Shown: positions 1-11,800 of the stretch, piece by piece
Layout of the letters: every line of letters begins with the position of its first letter
Numbering within the stretch: position 1 is the first letter of the stretch
From: Symsagittifera roscoffensis
Lineage: Eukaryota; Xenacoelomorpha; Acoela; Convolutidae
DNA: 64,000 nucleotides
Reading direction: 5' to 3'
Assembly (NCBI RefSeq): GCF_963678635.1
Contig: NC_087070.1
Span: forward strand, 1,542,512 to 1,606,511
Position numbers and translations under genes: made by a program
Notes under the pieces: generated by a model
Told to the model about the DNA's origin: nothing
The model's input: only the letters and a program-made list of their open reading frames with translations
Database searches by the model: none

Positions 1-1088
1 GTCTTGATGAAAAATTTCTCGGTGATTTGTGGATTAGCGAAGCGATCGTCGTCTAAGAATTGATCTTGGTTAGCTCTGATGATGTTGTGATCGTAGTATT
101 CTAGTGTATATTCATTAGCTCTAGGTGCAGTGTGTATTTTTAGTGATTTTTTATATCCTACGTAAGTAAACTGTCTAGCGGTGAGTGGTGTAGTTAGTCG
201 ATATAGCATATCTTTGTTTCGGTCTGTATCGATGGAAGTGTTGGTTAAAGGTAAGCAAAGAGGGTTAGTGAAATGATAGTATGAGGTCCAAGAGAGAGTG
301 GGCATTAAAACGTATTCGTCTACAAAGTTGCGTGTTTCGTTAGCGTCATGAGGGGTGTTTAAGGTGTATTGTGGAAATGAGGGTAAAGTGATAGCTAAAA
401 ATTCTTTGGTGTTAGTATGCTGGGGGTGGTTGATGTATTCACGGGCTGTTCCTGGTTTTGCTGGGAAAGGATGGTTGGGGAACTTTCTTTTAAAAGTGCG
501 GTAAGCTCTATTAGTGTTGAGTGAGGATTCAGTTGATGTGGATGATGGTGCTAATGATTCAGTATAATTTGAAGAGGGTGTAGGGGGATTGGATGAATTT
601 GTAGTGGAGGAGATTTGGTTTATGGTCGGGGTGTTAAGGTGATAGGGTTGTTGTTGGAGGGTAATAAAATTGTCTAGCTCTGGGGAGATTCGGGGGGTGT
701 CTGGAGATGATTGGTCAGAATGGTATGAGGAATAGGTTGGGGTAACTTGGGAAGCATAAGAGGGTGTGGGAGTGATTGGGTCAGGGTTATTTGACAATAT
801 GGGTTGAAAAGGAGGTTGAGAAAAATGAGAGGGGTTATGTAAATTATTGGATGGAGATGGTTCTGAGTCGGCAAATTCATCGGGGGTTTCAATATTCGGA
901 TTATTTAGCTGTGAAATGGAGTATAAAACTGAAATTTGTGAGTTAGTGTCGGAATTCATGCCTGATGTTACATTGCTAGGTGGAAAATCGGGTGGCGGAA
1001 AAGCAAAAAGTGGTATTATTGGGATTGAAGAAGGAAGGTTGGTTGGATGGGAATTTGATCGATGGAGTGATCCAAGTTGGCGGCTCAT
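1..1088 (-). CDS. Retroelement ORF downstream of Env (partial, runs off window)
   Basis: An open frame of at least 362 codons begins with ATG at 1088..1086 and continues past position 1 with no stop. I checked every codon. The ATG overlaps the TGA of the envelope-like ORF (1087..1085) as ATGA, an arrangement suited to coupled re-initiation. The N-terminal half is rich in Ser, Pro, Asn and Thr and looks disordered. From about residue 185 the composition becomes more globular, with runs of aromatic and charged residues. I recognise no family. It shares the A/C-rich, G-poor sense strand of gag-pol, so it belongs to the same element. A gene after env is not part of the normal Ty3/gypsy plan, where the 3' LTR follows. 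It could be an accessory gene or a C-terminal part of Env reached in another frame. Confidence 0.75.
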   Translation of the reverse strand, partial: MSRQLGSLHRSNSHPTNLPSSIPIIPLFAFPPPDFPPSNVTSGMNSDTNSQISVLYSISQLNNPNIETPDEFADSEPSPSNNLHNPSHFSQPPFQPILSNNPDPITPTPSYASQVTPTYSSYHSDQSSPDTPRISPELDNFITLQQQPYHLNTPTINQISSTTNSSNPPTPSSNYTESLAPSSTSTESSLNTNRAYRTFKRKFPNHPFPAKPGTAREYINHPQHTNTKEFLAITLPSFPQYTLNTPHDANETRNFVDEYVLMPTLSWTSYYHFTNPLCLPLTNTSIDTDRNKDMLYRLTTPLTARQFTYVGYKKSLKIHTAPRANEYTLEYYDHNIIRANQDQFLDDDRFANPQITEKFFIK

Positions 1089-3703
1089 CGTGGGCTAAAA
1101 AAATTATTATTTTGAGATTGAAAAGCGGTGGTATGGGGTTGTTCAATAATTTGTTCATAAGTATTATCATCTTGTGATTGATGTGTTATTATATGTTGGA
1201 TGGGACTTTGCGATGTGGTGAGTCTAAAATTTGGATTATGTGTGATGGCTAAATTTCGAAAATTTCGTGGGACTAGGGATAGTGGATGGTTATTTGGTAG
1301 GGGTGGTAATTGTGGTGCCGTTGGCTGTGTGTCGACATTGTTATGTTCTTCGTCGTATGTATTTTGTCGTGTTGTTATTTTTGTGTTATATTCTTTTATT
1401 TGTGCGTCTAAAAGAATTTTGTTTATAGATGTCGAAAAAATTCCAAAAAATCCTGCAAAGAGTATGCGTGCTACGCTTGCTTGTCTGTTTACTTGTGTGT
1501 GTATAGCACATGTATTGTAGATTCCTTTTAAGAGTGAGAAAAGAAATCCAATAAAGTTAAACATTGCGTATAAAATAGTCAATTTTTCTAAGATGTAGTA
1601 GGGCCATCCTAGAAAATCAAGGATTTCATTCTTGAGTGTAACAAAGCTAAAAATGTTAATTGGTGATATATCTTGGGGACGGTATTTTTCGCCGTTTAGA
1701 TATATATAATCTTTAATGTCTTTAAAATATCCGCTATAGTCTTGCGTGTAGATATCGGCAAATCCTGCGGTTTCTGCAAGTTTGCGTAAATTTTGGTCTA
1801 TTGATTGTCTTTGTATAGTGTCCATTTGTGTTAATAATTCTTGGAATTGTTGTGTTCTAATGTGATGTTGAATATCTGATTTTGAATAGATTCCTATTGA
1901 TTGTAAGTCTATATTTGGGTTTCGAGCAATAGCGCGAATGCTTTCTGGTGAAAATTTTTTGAGTGATTGCATTAATGTGGGATATGGAGTGAGAAGATAA
2001 TATTTATTTTCATCAGGGTTTAGTTGTACTACATTGTGGCTGTTTTCTGATCCACATGGGACTGCGGTATCCCAGAAATAGGTTCTTCGTGAAAGTGTAT
2101 CCACGAAATGTACTTTATTCTTATAAAAGATAGGGATTCTTTTATAACATCGTTTATCTTCAAAAACGTAGAGTGGTGATACTTTTTTGGTACAAGTATA
2201 AAACCATAAGATGTTTCCTTCGTAGTCTAAAAAATTTGATCTATTTCCAGATAATAAGTATCCTGCGTAGGGTATTTTTAATACTGCTAGTGCAAGTGAT
2301 TGTAATATTTGTGTTCGTTCTAATTCGCATAGTTGGTGTAGTGTTTCTAATTCGGAGAGTGACATTTCTTGAAAAATGCGGCTAATTGTATAGTCTAGTT
2401 TCATATCCAAATGAATATCATAGTGGATATTACCGAAATATGTAGTATTCATTAGTGATAATTCTTGTAAGCGTGTGCTTCTGGTGTCATAAGGTTTTAG
2501 ATGTCCACCAGGTTGTCCGTTGCTTTTTTCAAAATTAACTGGTATATAGGATGTTCCTTCGTTTAGAGGATGACCTGTGGCATATGGGTCGATTTTCACT
2601 TTTCCAGTGGTCATGTCGAATCCTTTTTCGTATTCAACTAATATTTCAGAGTATTGTGTTCTGTGAAGTGGATTCCTGTATTTACATGCAAGTTCTGTTT
2701 CTTGATATATTTGAAAACGTGTCAATTTATTTTCTATATTATCTATGTTTCTAAAATCGGAACTTAGTTTGCGTGATGGATGGACTTGTTCATATGGAAT
2801 TGATTGTATAAAATATTTTTCGTGAAATTTTATCATACGAGCGTGTATTTTTGCTACTTGAAATGTTGTACATGTATCTTCGGGGAACCAAACAATTGTT
2901 GCTTGTGTTCTCGTTGTAGGGTCGCAATATCCTTGATCATTTTTACAAGGTAGTCGGATTCCTTGATAGATCATTGTATTATCAGATAAATCTCGTGTGA
3001 GTTGTATTTTTTCGAGTTGTATTTTCCAATCGAAAAACATTGTTTCTTGGTATCCTTTATTTTTCGTGTCTGCTTTGCAGTTTGATGGGTTATTTATACC
3101 AATGTGTGGTATCCAATGTTTATCATGTAGGTCATAGGTTAATCGTCCGTGTGCGCCGTTATACGGGTATTTTTCGTCTAGTTTTATATGTCCTTGGTGT
3201 CTTTCAAGTTGTGATTGATGTACAGAGTCTGAAAAAACTTGAAAATTTACTAACTTTCTTTGGGAGTTTTTATTTCGTATGATGTTTAGTCTAAGTAATT
3301 CATTTTTACAATCGTCGGGATTGAGATGTAAAAGACGTTCTATATTACTTTGATAGAATGATTCATGGTCAAGTCGGTTTTTGTTTCCCTTCGAGACTTG
3401 TGAACAATGTACTTTCTTTTCGGAAAATGTTGCTGTGAATTTATAACCTGTAACTGTTGTTGCTCGGGCTTTTGAATAGAGTGTTGCTATTATATCTGTG
3501 GTTTCTATAGCTTGTGGTTCTGTTTCACATTGTGATACTTGATTTATTGCATATTTGTGTAGTGTTTTTTGTTCATTTTCTTCGCAATCGTAATGTGTTA
3601 CTAATAAATCTTGTGGTCCTGTACGAGGGGAAGGGTTTATGTTTTGATTTGAGGTTACTAGAAAAAGGAGTTGGAGAAAAATTTATAATTTTAGAATATA
3701 CAT
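1085..3703 (-). CDS. env-like: Envelope glycoprotein-like ORF of the retroelement, with an in-frame stop near its start
   Basis: The frame runs 872 codons from ATG 3703..3701 to TGA 1087..1085. A single TAA at 3685..3683 (codon 7) interrupts it just before a hydrophobic stretch that looks like a signal peptide core. The next in-frame ATG is at 3040. An alternative is that a polypyrimidine-AG splice acceptor at about 3666 supplies the real 5' end, leaving the stop outside the mRNA. The protein has many spaced cysteines, N-glycosylation sequons, and hydrophobic segments near the C terminus (coded around 1520-1580 and 1430-1470), followed by a polar tail. The middle part resembles envelope-like proteins I associate with gypsy elements of aquatic invertebrates and glycoproteins of chuvirus type. 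That relationship is from recall and not tested. It would mediate membrane fusion if functional. Confidence 0.75.
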
Positions 3704-4827
3704 GTGTATGATAATCCTGAGTATGGGTTATAAAATGTAATGTAACCAATTGTGTTTTTGGTATATCTGTCGTATTTGTATATTACTTCAGTAGTTATAA
3801 ACGGTGGTGGTAGTGATTGAGCTGTTATGTTAGGTGGGTTTAATGGGTAGGGATGTTGTGTAATATTGTTTAATTTAACTGTGATTTCAAACTTTAATTG
3901 TAAACTGTTTTGTTGGAGTATTTGAATATTGTGATCACGGATATCGTTGTGAATATCTTGGCGATATTGTAATCTATTAAGTGCCCAGTTATGAAGGCGG
4001 TTACTTTCTTGATGTTGTCCAAATAATGGTGGAGGTGCTGTGAATGTATTCCAATCTAATCTTAAAGGAATATTTATTGATGATTGTTCTCGATATCTGG
4101 CGTCGAGATTATTTGGAAAATTTAAGTTAAAAGGTGGTGGTGAAAATTGGCTTATTGATGGTGTTGATGGTAGTGATAATGTTTCTGGTAGTGATGAGGA
4201 TGTTGTTGTATCCGTAGAAATATCTATGGGGTCATTGACTAAATTTGGTTCACCTTGTGTAAATAAATGTGTAGTCCAATATGGAAGTCGTGATGTTAGG
4301 TTTGGGGGGTTAAAAGGATTTTCTCGTGCTTGTTCAGATGTTGGTGTTGAACCTAAGTAGTCTGAGGGGAGACTTGAAGTGCTTCGTTGTGAAAAAAGTG
4401 TAGGAGTTTCTGGTGTGATACCAGTGGTGTTTTCTGCAGTGGTTTGTGATGGGGATTGAGGTATATCAAAATGAACTCGGGGAGTTTGAAAATTTCTGTT
4501 TCGTCGAGGATGTATAATTTGTCTATCTATTTCTGTTGTGTTTTGGTTTTGACTAAGGTTTCGTATTCTACTTAGTTCTTGTGGTAGTGTTGGGTAAAGA
4601 TTATATGTTGGTTCACTTAGGGATGCTTGTCGTTGAACTGGTTCTAGTGGTTCAGATAAACGAGCGTGCCGTTCTTCAAAGGTGTATGGATTGTCTTGAA
4701 AAGAAATACGTGTAGATGTTGGAGGATTTTGAGTAGTTGAAGGTGGTGTTTGGTTATCTTGGGATGATGTCGGTGAAGACTGATTCTGTGACTGTTGGGT
4801 AGCAATTTTTGATGGATTTTTGAATTG
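3691..4827 (-). CDS. 378-codon retroelement ORF with no ATG
   Basis: After the stop at 4830..4828 the minus frame is open for 378 codons and ends at TAA 3693..3691. It contains no ATG, CTG or TTG, so start-based ORF finders miss it. The first two thirds are rich in Ser, Thr, Pro, Gln and Asn, with short basic patches. The last 120 residues look more structured, with beta-rich alternating hydrophobics and a cluster of aromatic residues. No family is recognised. The upstream 62-aa ORF stops at 4833, before this frame opens, so simple ribosomal frameshifting from it cannot feed it. Splicing (for example an acceptor near 4790) or unusual initiation is needed. The Env ATG at 3703 lies inside its last codons. 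Confidence 0.65.
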   Translation of the reverse strand, partial: QFKNPSKIATQQSQNQSSPTSSQDNQTPPSTTQNPPTSTRISFQDNPYTFEERHARLSEPLEPVQRQASLSEPTYNLYPTLPQELSRIRNLSQNQNTTEIDRQIIHPRRNRNFQTPRVHFDIPQSPSQTTAENTTGITPETPTLFSQRSTSSLPSDYLGSTPTSEQARENPFNPPNLTSRLPYWTTHLFTQGEPNLVNDPIDISTDTTTSSSLPETLSLPSTPSISQFSPPPFNLNFPNNLDARYREQSSINIPLRLDWNTFTAPPPLFGQHQESNRLHNWALNRLQYRQDIHNDIRDHNIQILQQNSLQLKFEITVKLNNITQHPYPLNPPNITAQSLPPPFITTEVIYKYDRYTKNTIGYITFYNPYSGLSYTCIF

Positions 4828-4832
4828 TTACT

Positions 4833-5021
4833 TTAGTGGGAAGGTTTATGTTTATTATAATATTCTTCCAAAAAAATAATTAAAAAAATTGTTGCTAGGG
4901 CAAATGTGATGATTGCTTTCTTTATGCATTTACATATGGTCAAAATGAGGGATGATAGAAATGTTATGAAAATTACAAACAATAAAAAAATATCAGTTCT
5001 ACTGAAAATTGTTCGTATCAT
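4833..5021 (-). CDS. Small two-pass hydrophobic protein of the retroelement
   Basis: This 62-aa ORF starts at ATG 5021..5019, which overlaps the TGA of the preceding small ORF (5020..5018) as ATGA. It shows two hydrophobic segments (about residues 11-30 and 36-50) separated by a short Cys/Lys-containing turn, and ends in a polar Lys/His tail. This is the layout of a small hairpin membrane protein of viroporin type. That is an inference from composition only. It lies between gag-pol and the ATG-less ORF on the same strand with the same base bias. Confidence 0.5.
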   Translation of the reverse strand: MIRTIFSRTDIFLLFVIFITFLSSLILTICKCIKKAIITFALATIFLIIFLEEYYNKHKPSH

Positions 5022-5248
5022 TTAGACAAGTTGTTAAAATCGTACCTGTGGATATATTCAAGGGTTTTGGAAAGTTGGAGGAATAGTTCGAGTATTGTGT
5101 AGAAAATTAAAAAAATGTTACAAAAAATGATTAAGATTATTAGAAAAGATTCAAGTAGATCAAAAAGAAATATTATAAAAGCTTCAAGTATTGAAAAAAA
5201 ATGTTTAAAATTTATAAGTATTTGAGCGACTGTTTGAGAGAAAAGCAT
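5018..5248 (-). CDS. Small hydrophobic protein of the retroelement
   Basis: This 76-aa ORF begins at ATG 5248..5246. Residues about 8-60 are almost entirely Ile, Leu, Phe and Val with a few Glu residues, so it would be membrane-embedded. The C terminus is polar. Its stop overlaps the start of the next hydrophobic ORF by ATGA, suggesting a coupled pair. AT-rich DNA can produce hydrophobic frames by chance. The tight coupling of the two ORFs and their shared strand are the reasons I list them. Confidence 0.45.
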   Translation of the reverse strand: MLFSQTVAQILINFKHFFSILEAFIIFLFDLLESFLIILIIFCNIFLIFYTILELFLQLSKTLEYIHRYDFNNLSK

Positions 5249-5849
5249 TTAAGAAATGATCTCTTGGTCGAATTTTTTTTGTTGTTTGAGGCGATTTTCT
5301 AGTGTGGTCGAATTATTTATTAGTTTTTTGACAAGTGGGTTGAGTTTTGTAAAAAATTGTTGGGGGCAATTTTCATGGTGACTGGGAGGTCGTCTTTTTC
5401 TTTATTTTTGTTTGTCAAATGATCCGGGGTATGGTGAGATTTTTATACTTTAGGCTAATTAAAATCTTCATTTTTTTTACTTTAGGCTAAGTTATCAAAT
5501 TTGTTTTGGGGGTATTCGTGGTCTGAGTTGGGGAAATATTGTTGATCTTTGGGTTATTAGATAAGGGAGGGGTACGGTATTATGGTGATGTTTATTTTAG
5601 CTGTCAAGTTGGAGTGGTTTGCTTATTTTTGACCTGGAGGTTGTAAAGTTATAGTTAGAGATGTGCCTGGAGTTCTGGATTATTCGTCTAATTGATCTTA
5701 GTTTGAGTTAGAGAAGGTGGCGGATTGGATGAATCCTATTGGTCTATTATGAACTAGAATTATTGCGTACTTGTGAGCATGTTATTTTGAAAAATTGAAA
5801 TGAAAAATGTTACGGAGGTTTCAAGATTGTGAAGTATGAAATCTTAAAA
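5249..5849 (-). other. Gap between gag-pol and downstream ORFs
   Basis: No convincing coding frame is present. A 13-bp direct repeat (TACTTTAGGCTAA on the plus strand) occurs at 5446..5458 and 5478..5490. In a spliced retroelement this is where acceptors for the downstream ORFs would be expected, but I cannot pick one with confidence. Confidence 0.5.
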
Positions 5850-8800
5850 TTACTTTTTAAATTCTACTTTCTTTAATATTTTAGATTGGGGGATGAACAT
5901 TTTGTAGTTTTTACGTGGTTGATTTCGGAGTCTTGTTGTTTTTCTATGTTCTGATTTGTCTATTTCTTCTTGGGGTATTATTTGTTCGGTCATTTTTCTA
6001 TTTTTTCTTTGTTTTGGAGATTCTTTATGGTTTTGTGTATTGTTTTTGGTGGCGGTTGGTTTTGTGTTTTGATTTTCGGTGGGGTTATCATTTTGTTCTG
6101 TGTTTTTCAGATGTGGTTCATTTTGAATGATTTTTAATCCTGTGAAAGAATATAATTGAGTTAATTCGCGGAGTGCGTATTCTTTTGGGTAATAAGGTAA
6201 TAGGTTGTTTCGATGTTGAACGATTTCTTTTTTGTTTGAGTCGGTAATTTTATATGTGACATCAGTGGGTTTTGCAATTATTTGGTAGGGTCCTTTTCGG
6301 AGGGGTTGTAATTTTTTAGAAATTCCTTTTTGAGTATTAAAATTAGGTATTAAAACAAATGTTCCAATTTTTAAATCGGAAGCTGGTGTAAAACGTGAAT
6401 TGATTTGTTCATTTATGTTTTGTCTTTGTAATAACTTTTTCGTTATTTTTTGGTAAATTTCATTGTGTTTCTTATCTCTATTTAAAATCCATTCGGTGTG
6501 TGTACCGGAGGCTAATTTAAGAATTTGTGGGTGATGAAAATGATCTTCATCGTGTGTATGTAAAGGTAGGTTATAACAAATTGAGTCTTTAGTTGGTTGA
6601 CAATAACCTTGTGCGTTTTTATGGGAATTTGCTGTAAACATTATTGGTTTGCGTGGCTTTTGGTTGAAAACCATTTCATATGGTGACATTCCTAAAGTTG
6701 TCGTGATTTGTGAATTATATGCTAAGGGAAATAATTTTACATCTGCTGACCATTCGGTATATTTTGTATCATTTCCGTTGATGATACATCTAAGATATTC
6801 TTGTAGTGAACGGTTCATACCTTCGACTAAGCCGTTTGTCCAAGGTGCATGAGATGTACGTGGTTTGTGTTTAATGTTGTATAAATGACATAGTGTTATT
6901 ATTTCATTATTTATAAATTCTGTACCATTGTCTGTGACTAAAATTTCTGGTAGTCCAAATTTTGCTATCCAGTGTTCATAGAGTGTTGTATATGCGTAAT
7001 AAGCATTACAATGTGGTACTGGGTTAAGTGCTACATAATGTGTAAATGCGTCAACAATTACCATAATGTAGGAGTTTCCTTCTGATGAGGGTGAAATTGG
7101 TCCTTTAGTATCAAATGAGATACGGTGATTAAAGTACAAACTTTGTCCTTTAAAATCTTGTTTTTGTGCGATTTGTTTTTGATTTGGGTAAGGTTTATTT
7201 AGTTGACATACTATACAATCATTGCATAGTACTTTTATCCAAATTGGTGCATTTGGGAAGTAAAAATTTTGTATAAAATTTGAATATGTTTTTTCTGATC
7301 CAGAGTGTCCTTTAATATTTTGTGTATGTGAAATATTAAAAGCTATAAGAATCATACTTAAAGGGAGACATGGAACTGTAGACTCATTTAGGTTATACTC
7401 TAAAAGGTCTGTATTTTCGTTAATTGTTGTGTTGTTAAATTTGCGAAAGTATCGGAGGAGTGTTTTGTTTCCTAGAATGGTTGAATCTGCTTTGATAGGT
7501 TTAGTTTTATATTTGTGCCATGATTTCAGTTGTCGAATTATTGGGTCAAGATTTTGATATTGTTTCAGTGTTGAAATTGTAATTGTTTCTGTTGGGGGGA
7601 GGAAAATGTTTTCGATTTCTAATTTAGATAAGGGTATTGTATCAAGTGGGTCATGGAGGTCAAAAACTTGATTTATTGTGTATTTTGAATCATTTGTTTG
7701 TGGTCCTGATAAATTTATTTTATCAGTTAAATCTTCTTTTTCAATTAGTGGAAAATGGTCTTTTTTAGGCGGGTGTTGTTTTGTTCGTTTTTGTTGGGTG
7801 TTACTTTTTATCCATTGAGAATATGGGATTGGTTTGAAAGTTGATGTTCCAAGTAGATCAACTTCATAATGATTATTTTGACAATCTAAATAAAGTGGGA
7901 AATGTTGTAAATTATTTATTTGTGATTGTTCAATATCAGTTTTTACTGCATATTTGCATTCTAATCGAGGTGATGTTTCGTTTTCTGCAAGGTAGAATTT
8001 TATGTTTTTGGGTATTTCAACTGTTGTTTTTCGTGTAAGTAATTCAGGTGGTGTATTTCGACTTAAGGTGTCTGGTAATGCAAGATTTTTTCCTGCAGTC
8101 CAAACTATATGTAAGTTTGGAAACTTCATTAGAATTAATTGAAATCTGTAAACTCGGTGGTTTGGGTTAGATTTTTGTGTGAAAAGAAAAATGATAGGTT
8201 TGTGGTCTGTGAATAAAACTGTGGGATGTTTTGATCCAAGTATCAGAAATTCATATTCTGTAAGTGTATAGATTATGGCTGTACATTCTCTCATTAGGGT
8301 TGAGAGTCGTAGCTCTGCTTGAGTGAATAATCGGGAGTTTGCTGATATAAGGTTCATTTTATTTGTACCATTATGTGATTGTAATAGTGCTGCACCGATG
8401 CCAAAGTTCGAAGCATCGCACATTGCATAAAATGGTTGATTTGAGTCTGGAATTGTGTTTGAAATTTGTTCAGTTAAAAGTTTCTTTATTTCTTCAAATC
8501 GTGCTTGATGTTCTGTATTCCATTCAAAATTATTTTGTTGTCTAAGGATGTTATAAAATGGTCGTAGATATAATTGCATTTTATAAACATATTTACTTAA
8601 AAAGTTTAACATTCCAAGAAATTCTTGGATTTTCTTTTTATTTGTTGGTGGTTGAAGTTTTTGAATAGCGTCAATGCGTGATTTCAGTGGAGTGATTGTT
8701 TTTCTTTCTATGTTATGTCCTAAGAATTTAACTCTTGTCAAAAAGAAGTGTGATTTATCGGGGGCGGCCTTCAGATTTTCGTTCTGAAGTATTTGGTGAT

Positions 8801-11800
8801 ATTTTTCTAAAACACTGAACATTTCGTCTTTTGTTTGTGATTGCATAAAAACATCGTCTAGATAGGTGATTGCGTTTTTCTTGAGTATTAGTGGTCTAAA
8901 AATTTTGCTCATAAAAGCTGAAAATGCTGCTGGTCCTATGGATATTCCATAGAATAAGCGGTTGAATTCATATTGTTGGTTTCCGATAACAAATTGTGTT
9001 AAACGTCGTGATTGTTCATCTAGTGGCATTTGATTGTATGCACTATTCATATCGGCGGTTGTAAAGTATTTGCCGTTTATTTTTGTTAAAATAACTTGTA
9101 TTGGTTCAATGGGCCAATTACATTTTGATTCATCTATGAGTGAATTGAGGTATCTAGCGTCGAGAACGATTTTTAATGATTCTCCTTTAGCTAGAATGAT
9201 AACGGGGTTGATGAATGTGTTGCCTTTTGGTTGTTCTTCTTTATTAACCGGTGATATAATGTTGTATTGTTCTAAAATATCGAGTAATCTGTTTACTTTA
9301 TCATGTAAGTGAATTGGTACTTTACTTGCTCTCTGTTTTTTGAAAACTGCGTCTGGTTTTAATGGGAGATGTAGTGATGAACTGATTTTGCCAACATCGA
9401 ATTTTGATGTTGCATAGACTGATGAATATTTAATTAGCTGTTTGGCTAATTTTTCGAATTCGTCTTGTGTTATTTGTGAATGTTGGAAATTAAACATTGT
9501 TAAAAATTTTTGTTGGTCCTCTGTATAGTTACTTATGTTGAATGTAGGTTTGAAATATGGAGTTTTTGTGAAATAATCCGTATTTCTGTTTTCGTTACTT
9601 ATTATATTATTTATAGATAATTCTTCATTAAGAATTGTAGATTGGCAAATATCTAGTAATTGGAGTATATTATTTACGCGATAGGCTTTTTCGTGTATTG
9701 GTGATATTGTAGCGTTGGTTTCACAATATCCTAAAAGTCCTAAAGGTAATGTTACTTGGTAAGGTGTGTTGTTATAAACATGTGAGGAAATAATATCTGA
9801 ATTCGAATTTTTCAAATATTTTATTGAAGAGATTGTGATTTTGAAAAATTTATGAATAGGTTTGAATTCAAAATCTGACATATAAAATTTTTGTTTGTTT
9901 TGTTCTTTATCATATTGGTGAACTTGTTTGATTGAAAAATTATAGATGTTTCCTGATAGTGGTTTCAGGTGTTTTCTTTGTTGGTTAAATATCGGATAAA
10001 ATTTTGAAAAGAATGGTGGTTGTTTATTTAATCTTTGAAAAAATGTTAAGGATGTTTCTTTTGTTTTTGTATATTTATCTTTGATTAATATTTTACTATT
10101 TAGGATGTTAATTGTTGGTATATACTTTGAAATAAATGGTATTCCAATGATATTATATTTAATATCAGTGATATGAAATATTTGTTTAAATGGCTTATTT
10201 AAAATTTTGCTTTGCTCCATTGTTCTGGTAGGGAGGAGAAATAATTGGATTTTTCCGTAGTTTATCAATGTTGATCCTTGTGCTGTTGCTAACTTACTGG
10301 AGGTTTCAAGAGGTGTTAGCTTTGGATGTAAAGTTTTTATTTCATTCCATGTGGGAATGTTTATTATGTTTGATTCTGCTCCTGAATCAATTAAAAAATC
10401 TATTTCAAGGTCTGGTGGTTGAAATTCTTTATTTCTTGGGCTTTCTAAGAGAAATGGTATTGTCCAAATTTTTTCTTTGGGTTGTTCTTTTTGTATATTT
10501 TGATAAATGTGGTTTGTATTCAAGCATTTTGTTTTGGTATTTTTATTGGTTTGATTTGTAGTGTTTATCTCATTTGTTTCTTGCGTCGTTGGTGTGGAAT
10601 TTATGGGTGTAGTGTAATTATTTTGAAGAAATTCTGATTGATTTTCATATATATTTGATGGAAAGGGTTGTTCATATATGACAGATTCATAGTCGTTTTC
10701 GACTTTTATCATATTGATAGCAAGAGTGTTTTCAGTATCACTTTCTGAATCTGATGATGTACAGTTTATTTGATTGAGTTGTAACGTATCAGTTACTGTG
10801 TTATCAATACCTGGAGGGTCTGATGTTGTTTCTGGGTTAGCTTGTACTTGATTGATTTGTCTTTGATGTTTAGGTGTACTGCTTCTGTGACGATTATTAG
10901 AATTATTATAGTTATTATTATTCCTATGTGGTGATTGGGAATAATTTCTATAACGATTATTATAACTTGGGTGTCGATTTTGTGAATTATTTCGCGATCT
11001 GTTTTGGTAATTATTGTTTGGTCTGTTATAGTTCGATCTATTATATGAGTTATTTCTTGATCGATTATTCGGGTAATTCTGGTTTCGGTTGTTTGAATAA
11101 CTTCTATTTCTATTATAGGAGTAGTTTCTATTCCTATTGTATGATGAATTTCGTGATTGGTTGTTTGGATAGTAGTTATTTCTTGATTGGGAATTAGATC
11201 TAGAAACAAATCGTTGTGTATTTGAATTTGATCTGGAGTAGTTATTTCTACTATTTGGTCTATTGTAGTGATTTTGTGATGGATTATACGTGTTTCTTCG
11301 TTCTGGTGATCTTCCTCTATAACTTGAGTTATATGGTGATTGATTTCTTGTATAATTTGTATTGTTCGGGAGTGGTTTTCCTGAACTGTTGTTGCTGTGA
11401 ACTGTTTTGTTTGGTAGATTTTGATCTTTTTTCATGTATTGATAGAATGATTTATTTGGTTCTTTGTATTTTTGAGGTTTATTTTGACTATCTTGCTGTT
11501 TTTGTCTACATTCGGAAATACTATGTCCGTATCGTCGGCAATAATTACACCATTTTTTGAAAGATGGTTTGCCTTTAAAGTTCGGGTTCTTTTCGTAAAT
11601 ATTGAGTATTTCAGTGATTTTTTCAACGAGGTCTGTTTCTGATTCCTGTATATTATTAATATTAGTGGAAGTCGTTTCAATTTTGTTAACGTATTGTAAT
11701 TTCAGATTTTCCGTTTCTTCTAGTTTCATCGTGATTTCTGCTTGTTCTAATTTGTCTACTAGTTTTCGAAAATCTAAATCGGGTTCTCGAATTGAAGAAG

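Noticed and set aside
10793-11209. Ile/Thr/His-rich 138-aa minus frame
   Set aside because: Out-of-frame shadow of the repetitive Asn/Arg/Tyr tract in Gag.
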